A stretch of DNA of 64,000 bases from Rhizobiales bacterium SYSU XM002 (GTDB lineage Bacteria; Pseudomonadota; Alphaproteobacteria; Rhizobiales; Beijerinckiaceae): the NCBI GenBank assembly GCA_009846685.1, contig VWVY01000001.1, forward strand, positions 841,335-905,334, written 5' to 3'. The position numbers and the translations under genes were made by a program. The number at the start of each line of letters is the position of its first letter. Position 1 is the first letter of the stretch. Of the stretch, positions 18,488-27,872 are shown one piece after another. Under the pieces are notes generated by a model. The model saw nothing but the letters and a program-made list of their open reading frames with translations, had not been told where the DNA came from and did no database searches.

Positions 18488-20073
18488 CCCTTCAGCGCAT
18501 CGGGCGTGTCGAAATCCGCGAGCACGCCGGGATCGTCGACCGGAACTTCGCGCACGGCCTCCCGGGAAGCCTCCAGCAGCTTGCGCGCTCCTTGATCGCC
18601 GTGAAGCTGCATCAGCGAGGGGAAGAGCGCGCGTCGCACCAGCACCGGGTTTCCCCACCGCCCCTCGAAGACCGGCACGAAGGCCAGTGACGGATCGTCC
18701 GCACAAGCAGCAACAAGGCGTTCGAGCGTCTCCGGGCGCACTCGCGGCATATCGCCCAGCATGATGAAGGTGGCCCCGATATCGTCCGGCAAGGCCGCAA
18801 GCCCGGCGCGGATGGATGTCGAGAGCCCAAGCCGGTAGTCAGGATTCTCGATGACCCTCGCCTCCCCTGCGAGCGCGCGGACAGTTGCCGCCTCATGCCC
18901 CGTGACAAGAAACCGGGACGCAATTCCCGCCGCCTCCACGATACGAAGGACATGGTCGAGCATCGGTCGCCCTTCGAAATCGGCGAGGAGTTTGTTCGCG
19001 GCACCGAACCGTGTCGAGCGCCCCGCGGCAAGGATCAACGCCGCGGTTGCACCCTCTTCGTGTTTCAACGATTCCTTGCCCGACGCGCGCGGCTGTGGCC
19101 GCGAGACGATTTCCATCAGCAACCCGCCTACGCCCATGCCCTGCACATCCGCCGCGCGAACCGGAAGGTCGGTACAAAGCCGGGCCAGAACCCAATCGAA
19201 GCCGTTTTCGCGCGGGCTCCGCGCACAGCCGGGCGCGCCGATGACCGGCTTCCCTCGCCATTCGGCAAGCAGCAGCAGGTTCCCCGGATCGACAGGCATC
19301 CCGAAATGCTCGATCCGCCCGCCCGATGCCTCGATCGCCGCCGGGATGATGTCGCGCCGGTCCGCGATGGCGGCAGCGCCAAAGATGACAAGAAGATCGA
19401 AGGTTGCGGGATCAAGCGCTGCCAGCGCCATTTCGAGCGCTCCCTGCCGGTGATCGAGGCGCTGCTCGAAGGCAAGCATGCTGCCGAGCGCGGCGAGACG
19501 CGATTCCATCACCCTCACGGTCTTGTCGATCACGCTTTCCTTGAGCCCCGGCAACCGTAGGGAGAGCATCGCCACCCGCTTCGCCCGGTAAGGTGCGACA
19601 CGCAGCGTGCCAGCGAGAATGCTGGCACCTGCCCGGACCATCGCGTCCGGCACAGCGAAGGGAATGATCTTCACGGTGGCCACCATCTCACCCGGCTCGA
19701 CCCGCTTGAACGCCGGCAGGGTCGCGATCGTCATCGCCGGATCGAGCGCGTTGAAGCGATCTATCGCGGCGCGATCGACCACCAGAAGCCCGGCCGCATC
19801 GGCAAAAAGGTTGGCGCGCCCCGTAAAGGCAGGATCGATGCGCAGCGAAGGATCGGCAACGGCAGTCGCGAGCCGCCGCGCGGCGTCGTCTTCCCCTATA
19901 TCGTCCGTTTCAAGCCGGGCGATGGTGACCTCATCGAGCCCCGCCGCAGCGAGCACGGCGCAGTCATCCGCCGACAGCAGGTGACTCTTGCGAAAGGCGA
20001 GATCGCCTACCCGCACCTGATGCGCGAGGATGCCTCCCGCCGCCTCGGCGACTGGAACCGGACCGAATTTCAT
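18481..20073 (-). CDS. fused MoeA-like/MobA-like molybdenum cofactor protein
   Basis: A 530-residue two-domain protein. Residues 1 to about 330 resemble molybdopterin-binding (MoeA/Mog-like) proteins, with MKFGPVPVAEAAGGILAH at the start. Residues about 340-530 are a MobA/MocA-type nucleotidyltransferase, with AALILAAGRSTRFGAANKLL and the metal-binding MLGDMPRV. The second half fits transfer of CMP to molybdopterin, the cofactor form used by CO-dehydrogenase-type hydroxylases. A GAGGGG site precedes the ATG at 20073. It is the last gene of the cox operon, 25 bases after the XdhC C-terminal gene. Confidence 0.87.
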   Translation of the reverse strand: MKFGPVPVAEAAGGILAHQVRVGDLAFRKSHLLSADDCAVLAAAGLDEVTIARLETDDIGEDDAARRLATAVADPSLRIDPAFTGRANLFADAAGLLVVDRAAIDRFNALDPAMTIATLPAFKRVEPGEMVATVKIIPFAVPDAMVRAGASILAGTLRVAPYRAKRVAMLSLRLPGLKESVIDKTVRVMESRLAALGSMLAFEQRLDHRQGALEMALAALDPATFDLLVIFGAAAIADRRDIIPAAIEASGGRIEHFGMPVDPGNLLLLAEWRGKPVIGAPGCARSPRENGFDWVLARLCTDLPVRAADVQGMGVGGLLMEIVSRPQPRASGKESLKHEEGATAALILAAGRSTRFGAANKLLADFEGRPMLDHVLRIVEAAGIASRFLVTGHEAATVRALAGEARVIENPDYRLGLSTSIRAGLAALPDDIGATFIMLGDMPRVRPETLERLVAACADDPSLAFVPVFEGRWGNPVLVRRALFPSLMQLHGDQGARKLLEASREAVREVPVDDPGVLADFDTPDALKGQ

Positions 20074-20098
20074 CGGATCGTTTCCCCTCGCATTGGCC

Positions 20099-20785
20099 TC
20101 ACGCGCGCCTTTTCTCGCGCATGGTGGCGATGATCTCGCCCAGGATCGACACCGCGATCTCCGCCGGACTGACCGCGCCGATATCGAGCCCGATCGGCGC
20201 ATGAATCGCCCCCAGCGCCGCATCCACCACCCCGGCGGAGGCGAGCCTTTCGAGGCGCTTCGCATGGGTCTTCCGGCTGCCGAGCGCGCCGATGTAGAAG
20301 CATCCCTTCGCAAGCGCGTGCAGGATCGCCGGATCGTCGATCTTGGGATCATGCGTGAGCGCCACAAAAGCGGTATAGTGATCGAGCTTCAGCGGCGGCA
20401 GCGCAACATCCGGCCATTCGGCGATGACGCGTGCATTCGGAAAGCGCTCCGCCGTCGCGAACGCCGTGCGCGGATCGACGACTACGCTGTCGAGCCCGGC
20501 GATCCGCGCGATTTCCGTCAGCGCCTGCGAAATATGCACCGCGCCGATGATGACGAGCTTCACCGGCGGCACATGGACGTTGATGAACGCCTTGCCGGCG
20601 GGCGTTTCGACCACCATGCTCTTGCCGGTGCGGAATGCTTCCGCAAGCTCCACCGCGAGCAGGTCACCTGCCACATCCTCCCGCGTCACCAGTCGGGCTG
20701 CGCCGGTTGCAAGGGCGGTGACGAGCGCGATGGCCTCGCGCTTCGCGCGGGCTTCGTTGAGGCGAGCGAGGAGCGAAAGGTCCAT
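20099..20785 (-). CDS. XdhC C-terminal (Rossmann) domain protein, CoxI-like
   Basis: A 228-residue protein of the XdhC/CoxI family, which holds and inserts the sulfurated molybdenum cofactor into molybdenum hydroxylases. The C-terminal Rossmann domain is complete (LVIIGAVHISQAL, VVDPRTAFA, GALGSRKTHAKRL, IGLDIGAVSPAEIAVSILGEI). The short N-terminal XdhC_CoxI domain is instead encoded separately at 21416-21748. AAAGGAAC precedes the ATG at 20785. It starts one base after the stop of a LysE-type exporter. Confidence 0.9.
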   Translation of the reverse strand: MDLSLLARLNEARAKREAIALVTALATGAARLVTREDVAGDLLAVELAEAFRTGKSMVVETPAGKAFINVHVPPVKLVIIGAVHISQALTEIARIAGLDSVVVDPRTAFATAERFPNARVIAEWPDVALPPLKLDHYTAFVALTHDPKIDDPAILHALAKGCFYIGALGSRKTHAKRLERLASAGVVDAALGAIHAPIGLDIGAVSPAEIAVSILGEIIATMREKRRA

Positions 20786-20786
20786 C

Positions 20787-21416
20787 TCAGTTCCTTTCGA
20801 GCGCAAGCCGGAGGCCGAGCCCGGCGAGGATCGTCCCGCCCGTCCAGCGGAATGCGGCCTGCGCGCGCGCGCTCTGTTTCATGCCCGAAGCGATGCGCGA
20901 CGCCAGCAGCACGGTGACGATATCCGCGAGCGAGAAGGCGCAATTGACGATCACGCCGAGGATCAGGAACTGCGCCCAGACCGGCAGGCTCGCCGCCGGA
21001 TCGACAAACTGCGGGAGGAACGCGATGAAGAAGATCGCGACCTTGGGGTTGGTCAGTTCCACGATGATCGAGTCGATGAAGGCGCGCCGGGCGCTTTTAC
21101 GCTCGATGTCCGGTAGCGCGCCGTTCACCAACTTTGCGCGGATCATGCCGATCCCCAGCCAGATGAGATAGAGCGCACCGGCGATCTTGAGCGCCGCGTA
21201 TGCCTCCGGAACATGCTTGAGCATGGCAGAAAGCCCGAAAACTGCCGCGAAGACATGGACATAGCACCCAAGATGGATGCCGAGAACGGCCATGAAGCCG
21301 GCGCGACGCCCGCGCACCAAAGTCTGCGCGGCGGTGTAGAGGATCGCCGGACCGGGAAAGGCGGCGAATGTCAGCGTAGCAAGCGCGAAAGCAAGAAGAA
21401 CTTCCCAACTCGCCAT
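20787..21416 (-). CDS. LysE/RhtB family exporter inside the cox accessory operon
   Basis: A 209-residue inner-membrane protein with about six helices and the LysE-family start TFAAFPGPAILYTAAQTLVRG, plus ELTNPKVAIFFIAFLPQFVD. The family exports amino acids or other small metabolites. The TGA of the upstream XdhC N-terminal gene overlaps this ATG (TGATG), and the XdhC C-terminal gene begins one base after its stop, so it is embedded and translationally coupled. An in-frame GTG lies three bases upstream of the ATG. The substrate is unknown. Confidence 0.88.
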   Translation of the reverse strand: MASWEVLLAFALATLTFAAFPGPAILYTAAQTLVRGRRAGFMAVLGIHLGCYVHVFAAVFGLSAMLKHVPEAYAALKIAGALYLIWLGIGMIRAKLVNGALPDIERKSARRAFIDSIIVELTNPKVAIFFIAFLPQFVDPAASLPVWAQFLILGVIVNCAFSLADIVTVLLASRIASGMKQSARAQAAFRWTGGTILAGLGLRLALERN

Positions 21417-21748
21417 CACGCGACCTTCACGACATGCACGGCGATCTTACCGCCGCAGGACAAGCCGACGCGCCAGGCCGTTTCATCGGCGACGCCGAAT
21501 TCGAGCAGCTTGGCCTTGCCCGAACCGATCACGTCGATCGCCTCCGATACCACCGCCCCCTCAACACAGCCGCCCGAGACCGAACCAAGGAAATTTCCCT
21601 CCTCGTCAATCACGAGATGCGAGCCAACCGGGCGCGGCGCGGAGCCCCAGGTCTCGACCACGGTGGCGATAGCGACGCCCCTCCCCGCGCGTTTCCATGC
21701 CTCAGCTTCACGCAGAATATCTGTGTCGGTCGAGAGCGAAACACTCAT
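21416..21748 (-). CDS. XdhC N-terminal domain protein (XdhC_CoxI), CoxF-like
   Basis: A 110-residue protein consisting of the XdhC_CoxI domain alone, with VATVVETWGSAPRPVGSHL-type and SVSGGCVEGAVV blocks and the terminal SCGGKIAVHV. It probably works with the separate Rossmann-domain protein at 20099-20785 in delivering the molybdenum cofactor. A near-perfect AAGGAGG site is seven bases upstream of the ATG at 21748, and the start overlaps the coxE stop by four bases (ATGA). Confidence 0.9.
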   Translation of the reverse strand: MSVSLSTDTDILREAEAWKRAGRGVAIATVVETWGSAPRPVGSHLVIDEEGNFLGSVSGGCVEGAVVSEAIDVIGSGKAKLLEFGVADETAWRVGLSCGGKIAVHVVKVA

Positions 21749-22953
21749 GGGCGAACCTCCTTGAGGTAGCGGCGCGGGGTAGACTCGTCGGATCTGCCCG
21801 CTGCCAGCGCGGCGCAAAGATCGGCGATGGAGTTCAAGCTATGCAGCGAGCGGAATTCGTCAACATGCGGCAGCATCGCGCGGATACCGGCCGCCTTCGC
21901 TTCAAAGCCATCGAAGCGCAGCAGCGGATTAAGCCAGATCAGCCGCCGCGAGGAGCGACGGAGGCGAGAGAGTTCGCGCGAAAGGTCCGGCCGCACGTCG
22001 CGTTCAAGCCCGTCGGTGATCAGCAGCACCACTGCCCCGCCGGCAAGCACGCGCCGCGTCCACTGCTTGTTGAAGCGTTCCAGCGTCGCACCGATGCGCG
22101 TGCCGCCATCCCAGTCGCGCACCAGCTTGGAGGCGCCGCGCAAGGCGATATCCGGGTCCTTCGTCGAGCGCAGGCTGCGGGTGACATTGGTGAGCTCGGT
22201 CGCGAAGGTGAAGGCATGAACCTTGCGCCCGGTCTGCGCCAGCGCATGCAGGAAGTGCAGGAAAATCCGCGAATACTGGCTCATCGAGCCGGAAATATCG
22301 CAGAGCGCGACCAGCGGCGGCACTTTCTCGACCCGCGAACGGAACCGGATCTCGAAGCCGTCGCCGCCGGCGCGAAGGCTCGCGCGCATCGCCGCGCGCG
22401 GATCGGCACGATGCCCATGCGGATCGGGCACGAAACGCCGCGTCTTCACGTGCTGGAGCGGCATAACCAGCTTGGCGATGGCGGCCTTGGCTTCGGCGAG
22501 TTCCGCCGCGCTCATGCCGTCGAAATCGCGGTTGCGGAACACCTCGATATCCGAAACCGTGAGGCGGGAATCGAGATCGACGCGCTCCTTCTCCTGCGTG
22601 TCGTCCGGCTTGCGCTCGTTGAAGAGGCTTTCGGTGATGCGTCTGAGTGCTTCGTCGCGCCGGTCATCCGGACTGCCGGGGGCGACGGGCATCATCGTCG
22701 CCATCATCTTCTCTAGCAGCGCCCGCCGCCGCCAGAACAGCCGGAACGCCTGATCGAACATCTCGGCATCCTGGCGGCGTTTGACGAACACGGCCTCCAG
22801 CGCCGCGCGGAACTCTTCCCGGTGGCCGATGCCGATGGTCTCGACCGCCTCCACCGCATCGAGCATCGCGCCGGGGCCGACGCTCATTCCCGCCGTGCGC
22901 AGCGCCCGCCCGAAATAAGCGATGTTCTCGGCGAGATGGCCGCCGGTTTCCAT
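21745..22953 (-). CDS. coxE: VWA domain protein CoxE
   Basis: A 402-residue protein of the CoxE family. The C-terminal von Willebrand A domain has the metal-ion-dependent adhesion motif in CDISGSMS, with ITDG further on. In Oligotropha, CoxD and CoxE cooperate to assemble the Cu-S-Mo centre of CO dehydrogenase, CoxE being the partner of the AAA ATPase. The ATG at 22953 overlaps the coxD stop (TGATG). An in-frame GTG lies just before it. Full family length, and no frameshift. Confidence 0.92.
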   Translation of the reverse strand: METGGHLAENIAYFGRALRTAGMSVGPGAMLDAVEAVETIGIGHREEFRAALEAVFVKRRQDAEMFDQAFRLFWRRRALLEKMMATMMPVAPGSPDDRRDEALRRITESLFNERKPDDTQEKERVDLDSRLTVSDIEVFRNRDFDGMSAAELAEAKAAIAKLVMPLQHVKTRRFVPDPHGHRADPRAAMRASLRAGGDGFEIRFRSRVEKVPPLVALCDISGSMSQYSRIFLHFLHALAQTGRKVHAFTFATELTNVTRSLRSTKDPDIALRGASKLVRDWDGGTRIGATLERFNKQWTRRVLAGGAVVLLITDGLERDVRPDLSRELSRLRRSSRRLIWLNPLLRFDGFEAKAAGIRAMLPHVDEFRSLHSLNSIADLCAALAAGRSDESTPRRYLKEVRP

Positions 22954-23855
22954 CACAGCCCCGCCTTCACCTCGTCGAGGATTTCCTTCGCGCGAGAGCC
23001 CTGCATCTTGAGGATGTCGTCCTGATATTTCAGCAACACGCCGAGCGTGTCGGAGACGAGGCTCGGATCGAGCGCGACTGCATCGAGTTCGACAAGCGCC
23101 GTGGCCCAGTCCAACGTTTCGGCGACGCCCGGCACCTTGAACAGGTCTTCCTTCCGGATCGCCTGCACGAAGGCGATGATCTGCTTGGAGAGTTTCGCCG
23201 GGGTCTTGGGCCGCTTTTCCTTCAGGATCGACAGTTCGCGCGGCGCATCCGGGTAATCCACCCAGTGATAGAGGCAGCGACGCTTCAGGGCATCGTGCAC
23301 CTCGCGCGTGCGGTTCGAGGTGATGACGACGATCGGCGGTGCAGGCGCCTTCACCGTGCCGAGTTCGGGGATCGTCGCCTGAAAATCGGACAGGATTTCG
23401 AGCAGGAACGCCTCGAAGGCCTCGTCCGTCCGATCGAGCTCGTCGATCAGCAGCACCGGCGGACCGGCGGGATCGGGTTCGAGCGCCTGCAGGAGCGGAC
23501 GTTTCACGAGGTAGCGCTCGGAGAACACATCGCCCGCGAGGCGCTCCTTGTCGTGCTCACCCGCCGCCTCGCCGAGGCGGATCGCCATCATCTGCCCGGC
23601 GTAGTTCCACTCGTACAGCGCGGCGGCGGCATCGAGCCCCTCATAGCATTGCAGGCGGATCAGCTTCCGCCCCAACCCGCGCGCCAGCACCTTGGCGATC
23701 TCGGTCTTGCCAACGCCCGCCTCGCCTTCGAGGAACAGCGGGCGCCCCATCTTCAGCGCGAGGAACAGCACGGTCGCAAAACCACGATCGGCGACGTAGT
23801 GCTCGCGCTTGAGCAGGTCGAGCGTATCCTCAATCGAGGCGGGAACGGAGATCAT
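22953..23855 (-). CDS. coxD: MoxR-family AAA+ ATPase CoxD
   Basis: A 300-residue MoxR-type AAA+ ATPase. Walker A is GEAGVGKT (residues 44-51), Walker B is LLIDELD, sensor 1 is ITSNRTRE, and an arginine-rich segment (DALKRRC) follows. It is expected to act as a chaperone that unfolds the apo-hydrolase so that the metal centre can be completed. The ATG overlaps the stop of the upstream LysE gene by four bases (ATGA). Confidence 0.93.
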   Translation of the reverse strand: MISVPASIEDTLDLLKREHYVADRGFATVLFLALKMGRPLFLEGEAGVGKTEIAKVLARGLGRKLIRLQCYEGLDAAAALYEWNYAGQMMAIRLGEAAGEHDKERLAGDVFSERYLVKRPLLQALEPDPAGPPVLLIDELDRTDEAFEAFLLEILSDFQATIPELGTVKAPAPPIVVITSNRTREVHDALKRRCLYHWVDYPDAPRELSILKEKRPKTPAKLSKQIIAFVQAIRKEDLFKVPGVAETLDWATALVELDAVALDPSLVSDTLGVLLKYQDDILKMQGSRAKEILDEVKAGL

Positions 23856-24454
23856 CGGCGGGTTCCAACGAAAAACCAGAGCGCGACCAGCGCCAGCGAC
23901 AGCGCAAGTACGCGACGAACGAGCTGCTCATGCGGCCCTTCGACAAGATAGGGCCTGAGCGCGGCGGCGAAAACCACAATCGAGGCATGAACCGCAGTCG
24001 CGACAGCGACATAGATCGCAACCAGCACCACGCTCTGCGCGATCACCCGGTCGTCGGCGATGGTAATGAACAGCGGCAGCACCGCGATGTAGAACACCGC
24101 CGCCTTGGGGTTGAGAAGGTTGGTGAGGAGTGCCCGGCCGAATGCCGCGCCATCGCTCATCGGCGCCTGCTCGCCATCGCCCTGCCAACCTTCCCAGGCG
24201 AGATAGAGCAGGAATAGCGCACCGGCATAGCGCAGAGCATCATAGGCGTAGGGGATCGCCGTGATCGCCGCCGCGAGCCCGAAAACCGACAGGAGTCCGA
24301 CAACCGAAAGGCCAAGCGAAACGCCGGCGACGGCGGAAAAGCCGATCCGCCGTCCCTCGGACAGCGTCAAAGCCGCGAGCCAAGCCATGTTGGGCCCCGG
24401 GGTCAACTCGATGAGAAGGGAGGTCAGCGCGAAGGAAGCGAGCGTAGCGATCAT
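23852..24454 (-). CDS. LysE/RhtB family exporter coupled to coxD
   Basis: A 200-residue membrane protein with about six helices and the motif LTPGPNMAWLAALTLSEGRR, followed by LTNLLNPKAAVFYIAVLPLF. It is an exporter of the LysE/RhtB type. I chose 24454 (MIATL), since the 16 residues from 24502 are polar and unlike the family, but neither start has a good ribosome binding site. Its stop overlaps the coxD start (ATGA). A gap of 100 bases separates it from coxM, so an internal promoter is possible. The substrate is unknown. Confidence 0.86.
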   Translation of the reverse strand: MIATLASFALTSLLIELTPGPNMAWLAALTLSEGRRIGFSAVAGVSLGLSVVGLLSVFGLAAAITAIPYAYDALRYAGALFLLYLAWEGWQGDGEQAPMSDGAAFGRALLTNLLNPKAAVFYIAVLPLFITIADDRVIAQSVVLVAIYVAVATAVHASIVVFAAALRPYLVEGPHEQLVRRVLALSLALVALWFFVGTRR

Positions 24455-24554
24455 GTGATTATTATGCGGCGCACGCGAAACCGACGCCACGACATGCCTC
24501 AATCATCATGCCATCAACGGCCGCCGTGCGTGTATCGTCCGGCGGCCCCTGATG

Positions 24555-25361
24555 TCACTTCCCGCTCGCCGTCGTCACCGCACGCCGCGCCATCACGCCG
24601 ATCAGATGGCTGCGATAGTCGGCAGAGGCGTGGATATCGCCATTGAGGTTCTTGGCCGAGGGTGTCGCCACGCCGTCAAGGGCTTTGGCGCTGAAGCGCT
24701 TCTGGAGTGCTGCCTCAGCCGCTTCCCAGCGGAACACGCCATCCGAACCCGCACCGGTAACGGCCACGGCAACCTTGCCGCCCTTCTTGGCGACCGCAAC
24801 GCCGACCATCGCATAGCGCGACGCCGGATTGCGGAACTTGGCATAGGCGAACTTCGCACCGGTCGGCACGATCACCTTGGTGATGATCTCGCCCTCGTCG
24901 AGCGCGGTCGAGAACAGGCCGGTGAAGAAATCCGACGCCGCGAGCCGCCGCTTGTTGGTGACGATGGTCGCGCCCAGCGCGAGCAGCCCGCCGGGATAAT
25001 CCGCCGCCGGGTCGTTGTTGGCGATCGAACCGCCGATCGTCCCGCGATTGCGTACATGCGGATCGCCGATGCTGCCCGCGAGCGCCGCAAGGCCCGGCAA
25101 AGCTGCCTTCACGAGCGCGGACCCGGCAACCTCGGCATGGGTCGTCATCGCGCCGATGACGAGATTGCGTCCTTTCTGCTCGATGCCGGCGAGCTCGGGA
25201 ATGCCGCCGAGATCGACAACCTGCCCGGGGCTCGCGAGGCGCTGCTTCATGGTGGGGAGCAACGTCTGACCGCCCGCGAGCAGCTTGGCATCCTCGAGCT
25301 TGCCCATCAGTCCGTTGGCCTGCCGGAGCGTCGAAGGACGATGAAAATCAAAGTTGTACAT
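24555..25361 (-). CDS. coxM: FAD-binding subunit of CO-dehydrogenase-type hydroxylase, CoxM
   Basis: A 268-residue flavoprotein subunit that passes electrons from the iron-sulfur protein to the electron acceptor. The two FAD-binding motifs of the family are present: AGGQT at residues 29-33 and TIGGS at residues 108-112. It is the third structural gene, in the S-L-M order usual for form II enzymes, and it starts 24 bases after coxL. The length is slightly below that of form I CoxM (about 288). Confidence 0.93.
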   Translation of the reverse strand: MYNFDFHRPSTLRQANGLMGKLEDAKLLAGGQTLLPTMKQRLASPGQVVDLGGIPELAGIEQKGRNLVIGAMTTHAEVAGSALVKAALPGLAALAGSIGDPHVRNRGTIGGSIANNDPAADYPGGLLALGATIVTNKRRLAASDFFTGLFSTALDEGEIITKVIVPTGAKFAYAKFRNPASRYAMVGVAVAKKGGKVAVAVTGAGSDGVFRWEAAEAALQKRFSAKALDGVATPSAKNLNGDIHASADYRSHLIGVMARRAVTTASGK

Positions 25362-25385
25362 CGGTTCGTTTCCTTCTCTGTTCCG

Positions 25386-27749
25386 TTATTCCGCCGCCTT
25401 GGCGAGGCTGGCCTGCGTTGCCTTCCACACCGCCTGCGGCGTCGCCGGCATGGCAATGCCCTCGTGGCCGAGCGCGTCGGTGATCGCGTTGATGACGGCC
25501 GCCGGCGCCGCGATGGCTCCAGCCTCGCCGCAGCCCTTGATTCCCAACGGGTTAGAGGGGCACGGCGTCGTCGTGTGGCCGACGGTGAAGGACGGCAGAT
25601 CGCCTGCGCGCGGCATCTGGTAATCCATGTAGCTCGCGGTGAGGAGCTGGCCGTTCTTGTCGTAGACCGCGCCTTCCATCAGCGCCTGGCCGATACCCTG
25701 CGCGATGCCGCCATGCACCTGCCCCTCGACGATCATCGGGTTGATGATGACGCCGAAATCATCAACCGCCGTCCACTTGACGATCTCGGTCGTGCCGGTC
25801 TCCGGGTCGATCTCGACCTCCGCAATATGCACACCGGAGGGGAAGGTGAAGTTGGTGGGATCGTAGAACGCCCCCTCCTTCAGCCCTGGTTCGAGCTGCT
25901 CGCCGGTGAACTTGTGGGCGATATAGGCCTGAAGCGCGACGGAAGCGAAATCGACCGATTTGTCGGTGCCCTTCACCGAGAACTGGCCGTCCTTGAAGTC
26001 GATGTCGGCCTCGGAGGCCTCAAGCACGAAGCTCGCGACCTTCTTGGCCTTGGCCTCGATCTTGTCGAGGGCTTTCACGATCGCACTCATGCCGACCGCG
26101 CCGGAGCGCGAGCCGTAGGTGCCCATGCCCATCTGCACCTTGTCGGTGTCGCCATGGACAATGGAAACGTTCTCGATCGGGATGCCCAGGCGGCCCGCGA
26201 CGAGTTGGGCGAAAGTCGTCTCGTGCCCCTGCCCGTGGCTGTGCGAACCGGTGAGCACTTCCACCGTCCCGACCGGGTTGACGCGCACTTCCGCGCTCTC
26301 CCAAAGCCCGACGCCGGCACCAAGCGAACCGACCGCTGCCGAGGGGGCGATACCGCAGGCCTCAATATAGGCAGAATAGCCGAGCCCGCGCAGCTTGCCC
26401 ACCTTCGCGCTCTCGCGCTTGCGCCTGGCGAAGCCTTTCACATCGTGGGTTTCCATCGCCTTCTTGAGCGAGGCGTCGTAATCGCCGGTGTCGTAGCACA
26501 TGATCACCGGCGTCTGGTGCGGGAAGGACTTGATAAAGTTCTTCCGCCGGAACGCCGCCGGGTCCATCCCCAGTTCGCGCGCGGCGACTTCCATCAGCCG
26601 CTCGATCACGAAGGTCGCCTCGGGACGGCCGGCGCCGCGATAGGCATCGACCGGCGCGGTATTGGTGTAGACCGCCTCGACCTCGCCGTAGATCGCCGGG
26701 ATGTTGTACTGGCCCGAGAGCAGCGGCACGTAGAGGTAGGTCGGCACCGAGGACGCAAAGGTCGAGAGATAGGCGCCGAGATTGGCGCGCGTCTTCACAT
26801 GCAGGCCAAGAATCTTGCCGTTCTCGTCGATCGCCATCTCGGCATGGGTCATGTGGTCGCGCCCATGCGCATCGGCAAGGAACGCCTCCGTGCGGTCCGA
26901 GACCCATTTCACCGGCCGGCCGACCTTTTTCGCCGCCCAGACGCAGACCGTCTCCTCGGCGTAGATGAAGATCTTCGAGCCGAAGCCGCCGCCCACATCC
27001 GGCGCGATCACGCGCAGCTTGTGTTCAGGCGCGATGCCGATGAAGGCCGACAGCACCAACCGCGCAACATGCGGGTTCTGCGAGGTGGTGTAGAGCGTGA
27101 AGGCATCCTCGCCGGCATTGTAGTCGCCGACAGCCGCGCGCGGTTCCATCGGATTCGGCACGAGACGGTTGTTGACGAGATCGATCTTCGTGACGTGCTT
27201 CGCCTTCTTGAAGGCCGCATCGACGGCCGCCTTGTCGCCGAGGTGCCAGTCGTAAACCTGATTGTCTGGCGAAACGTCATGGACAACCGGGCTGCCCTTC
27301 TTGGTCGCCGTCGCGAGATCGACGACCGGCGCAAGCTTCTCGTAATCGACGTTGATCGCCTCCGCCGCATCCTTCGCTTCCGCAAGGCTCTCGGCGATGA
27401 CCACGGCGACGTGGTCGCCGACATAACGAACCTTGCCCTGCGCCAACGCCGGATGGCCGCCCGATTTCATCGGCGATCCGTCCTTCGAGTGGATCATCCA
27501 GCCGCAGATGAGCCCGCCGACCTTGTCCTTCTCGATGTCATCGCCCGTCAGGATCGCCACGACGCCCGGCATCGCGGCCGCCTTCTTGGTGTCGATCTTC
27601 TTGATGGTCGCATGGGCATGCGGCGAGCGGAGGAAGTAGGCGTATGCCTGCCCCGGCCGGTTGATGTCGTCAGTGTAATTGCCTTTGCCCGTGATGAAGC
27701 GGAAATCTTCCTTGCGCTCGACGCGCGCTCCAATTCCTGTGCCTGCCAT
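25386..27749 (-). CDS. coxL: molybdopterin large subunit, form II CoxL type
   Basis: A 787-residue catalytic subunit of the xanthine dehydrogenase family that binds Mo-molybdopterin cytosine dinucleotide. The active-site loop is AYRGAGR (residues 369-375), the form II signature; true form I CO dehydrogenase has AYRCSFR. The catalytic glutamate is Glu742 in GCGEAGA. Molybdopterin-contact blocks include DVGGGFGSK and [11 protein letters not shown]. Form II enzymes have disputed substrates: some support CO oxidation, others may act on other small molecules or N-heterocycles. Confidence 0.94.
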   Translation of the reverse strand: MAGTGIGARVERKEDFRFITGKGNYTDDINRPGQAYAYFLRSPHAHATIKKIDTKKAAAMPGVVAILTGDDIEKDKVGGLICGWMIHSKDGSPMKSGGHPALAQGKVRYVGDHVAVVIAESLAEAKDAAEAINVDYEKLAPVVDLATATKKGSPVVHDVSPDNQVYDWHLGDKAAVDAAFKKAKHVTKIDLVNNRLVPNPMEPRAAVGDYNAGEDAFTLYTTSQNPHVARLVLSAFIGIAPEHKLRVIAPDVGGGFGSKIFIYAEETVCVWAAKKVGRPVKWVSDRTEAFLADAHGRDHMTHAEMAIDENGKILGLHVKTRANLGAYLSTFASSVPTYLYVPLLSGQYNIPAIYGEVEAVYTNTAPVDAYRGAGRPEATFVIERLMEVAARELGMDPAAFRRKNFIKSFPHQTPVIMCYDTGDYDASLKKAMETHDVKGFARRKRESAKVGKLRGLGYSAYIEACGIAPSAAVGSLGAGVGLWESAEVRVNPVGTVEVLTGSHSHGQGHETTFAQLVAGRLGIPIENVSIVHGDTDKVQMGMGTYGSRSGAVGMSAIVKALDKIEAKAKKVASFVLEASEADIDFKDGQFSVKGTDKSVDFASVALQAYIAHKFTGEQLEPGLKEGAFYDPTNFTFPSGVHIAEVEIDPETGTTEIVKWTAVDDFGVIINPMIVEGQVHGGIAQGIGQALMEGAVYDKNGQLLTASYMDYQMPRAGDLPSFTVGHTTTPCPSNPLGIKGCGEAGAIAAPAAVINAITDALGHEGIAMPATPQAVWKATQASLAKAAE

Positions 27750-27872
27750 TGTGATGGTTCCCTTGGCAAAAATGGATCGTTTCCTCGAAGGCTCCCCCGC
27801 ACGTGCCGGCTGGCGCCGGTCTTTGGCGCGGAGGAGGAATGATTACGGGGCTTGCCCGTCAGTGTGATGCCG

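Noticed and set aside
24552..27842. A 1096-codon open frame on the plus strand, opposite coxM and coxL
   Set aside because: It lies fully antisense to two well-conserved genes, has no family character, and is rich in Arg, Gly and His, as expected for the complementary frame of GC-rich coding DNA.
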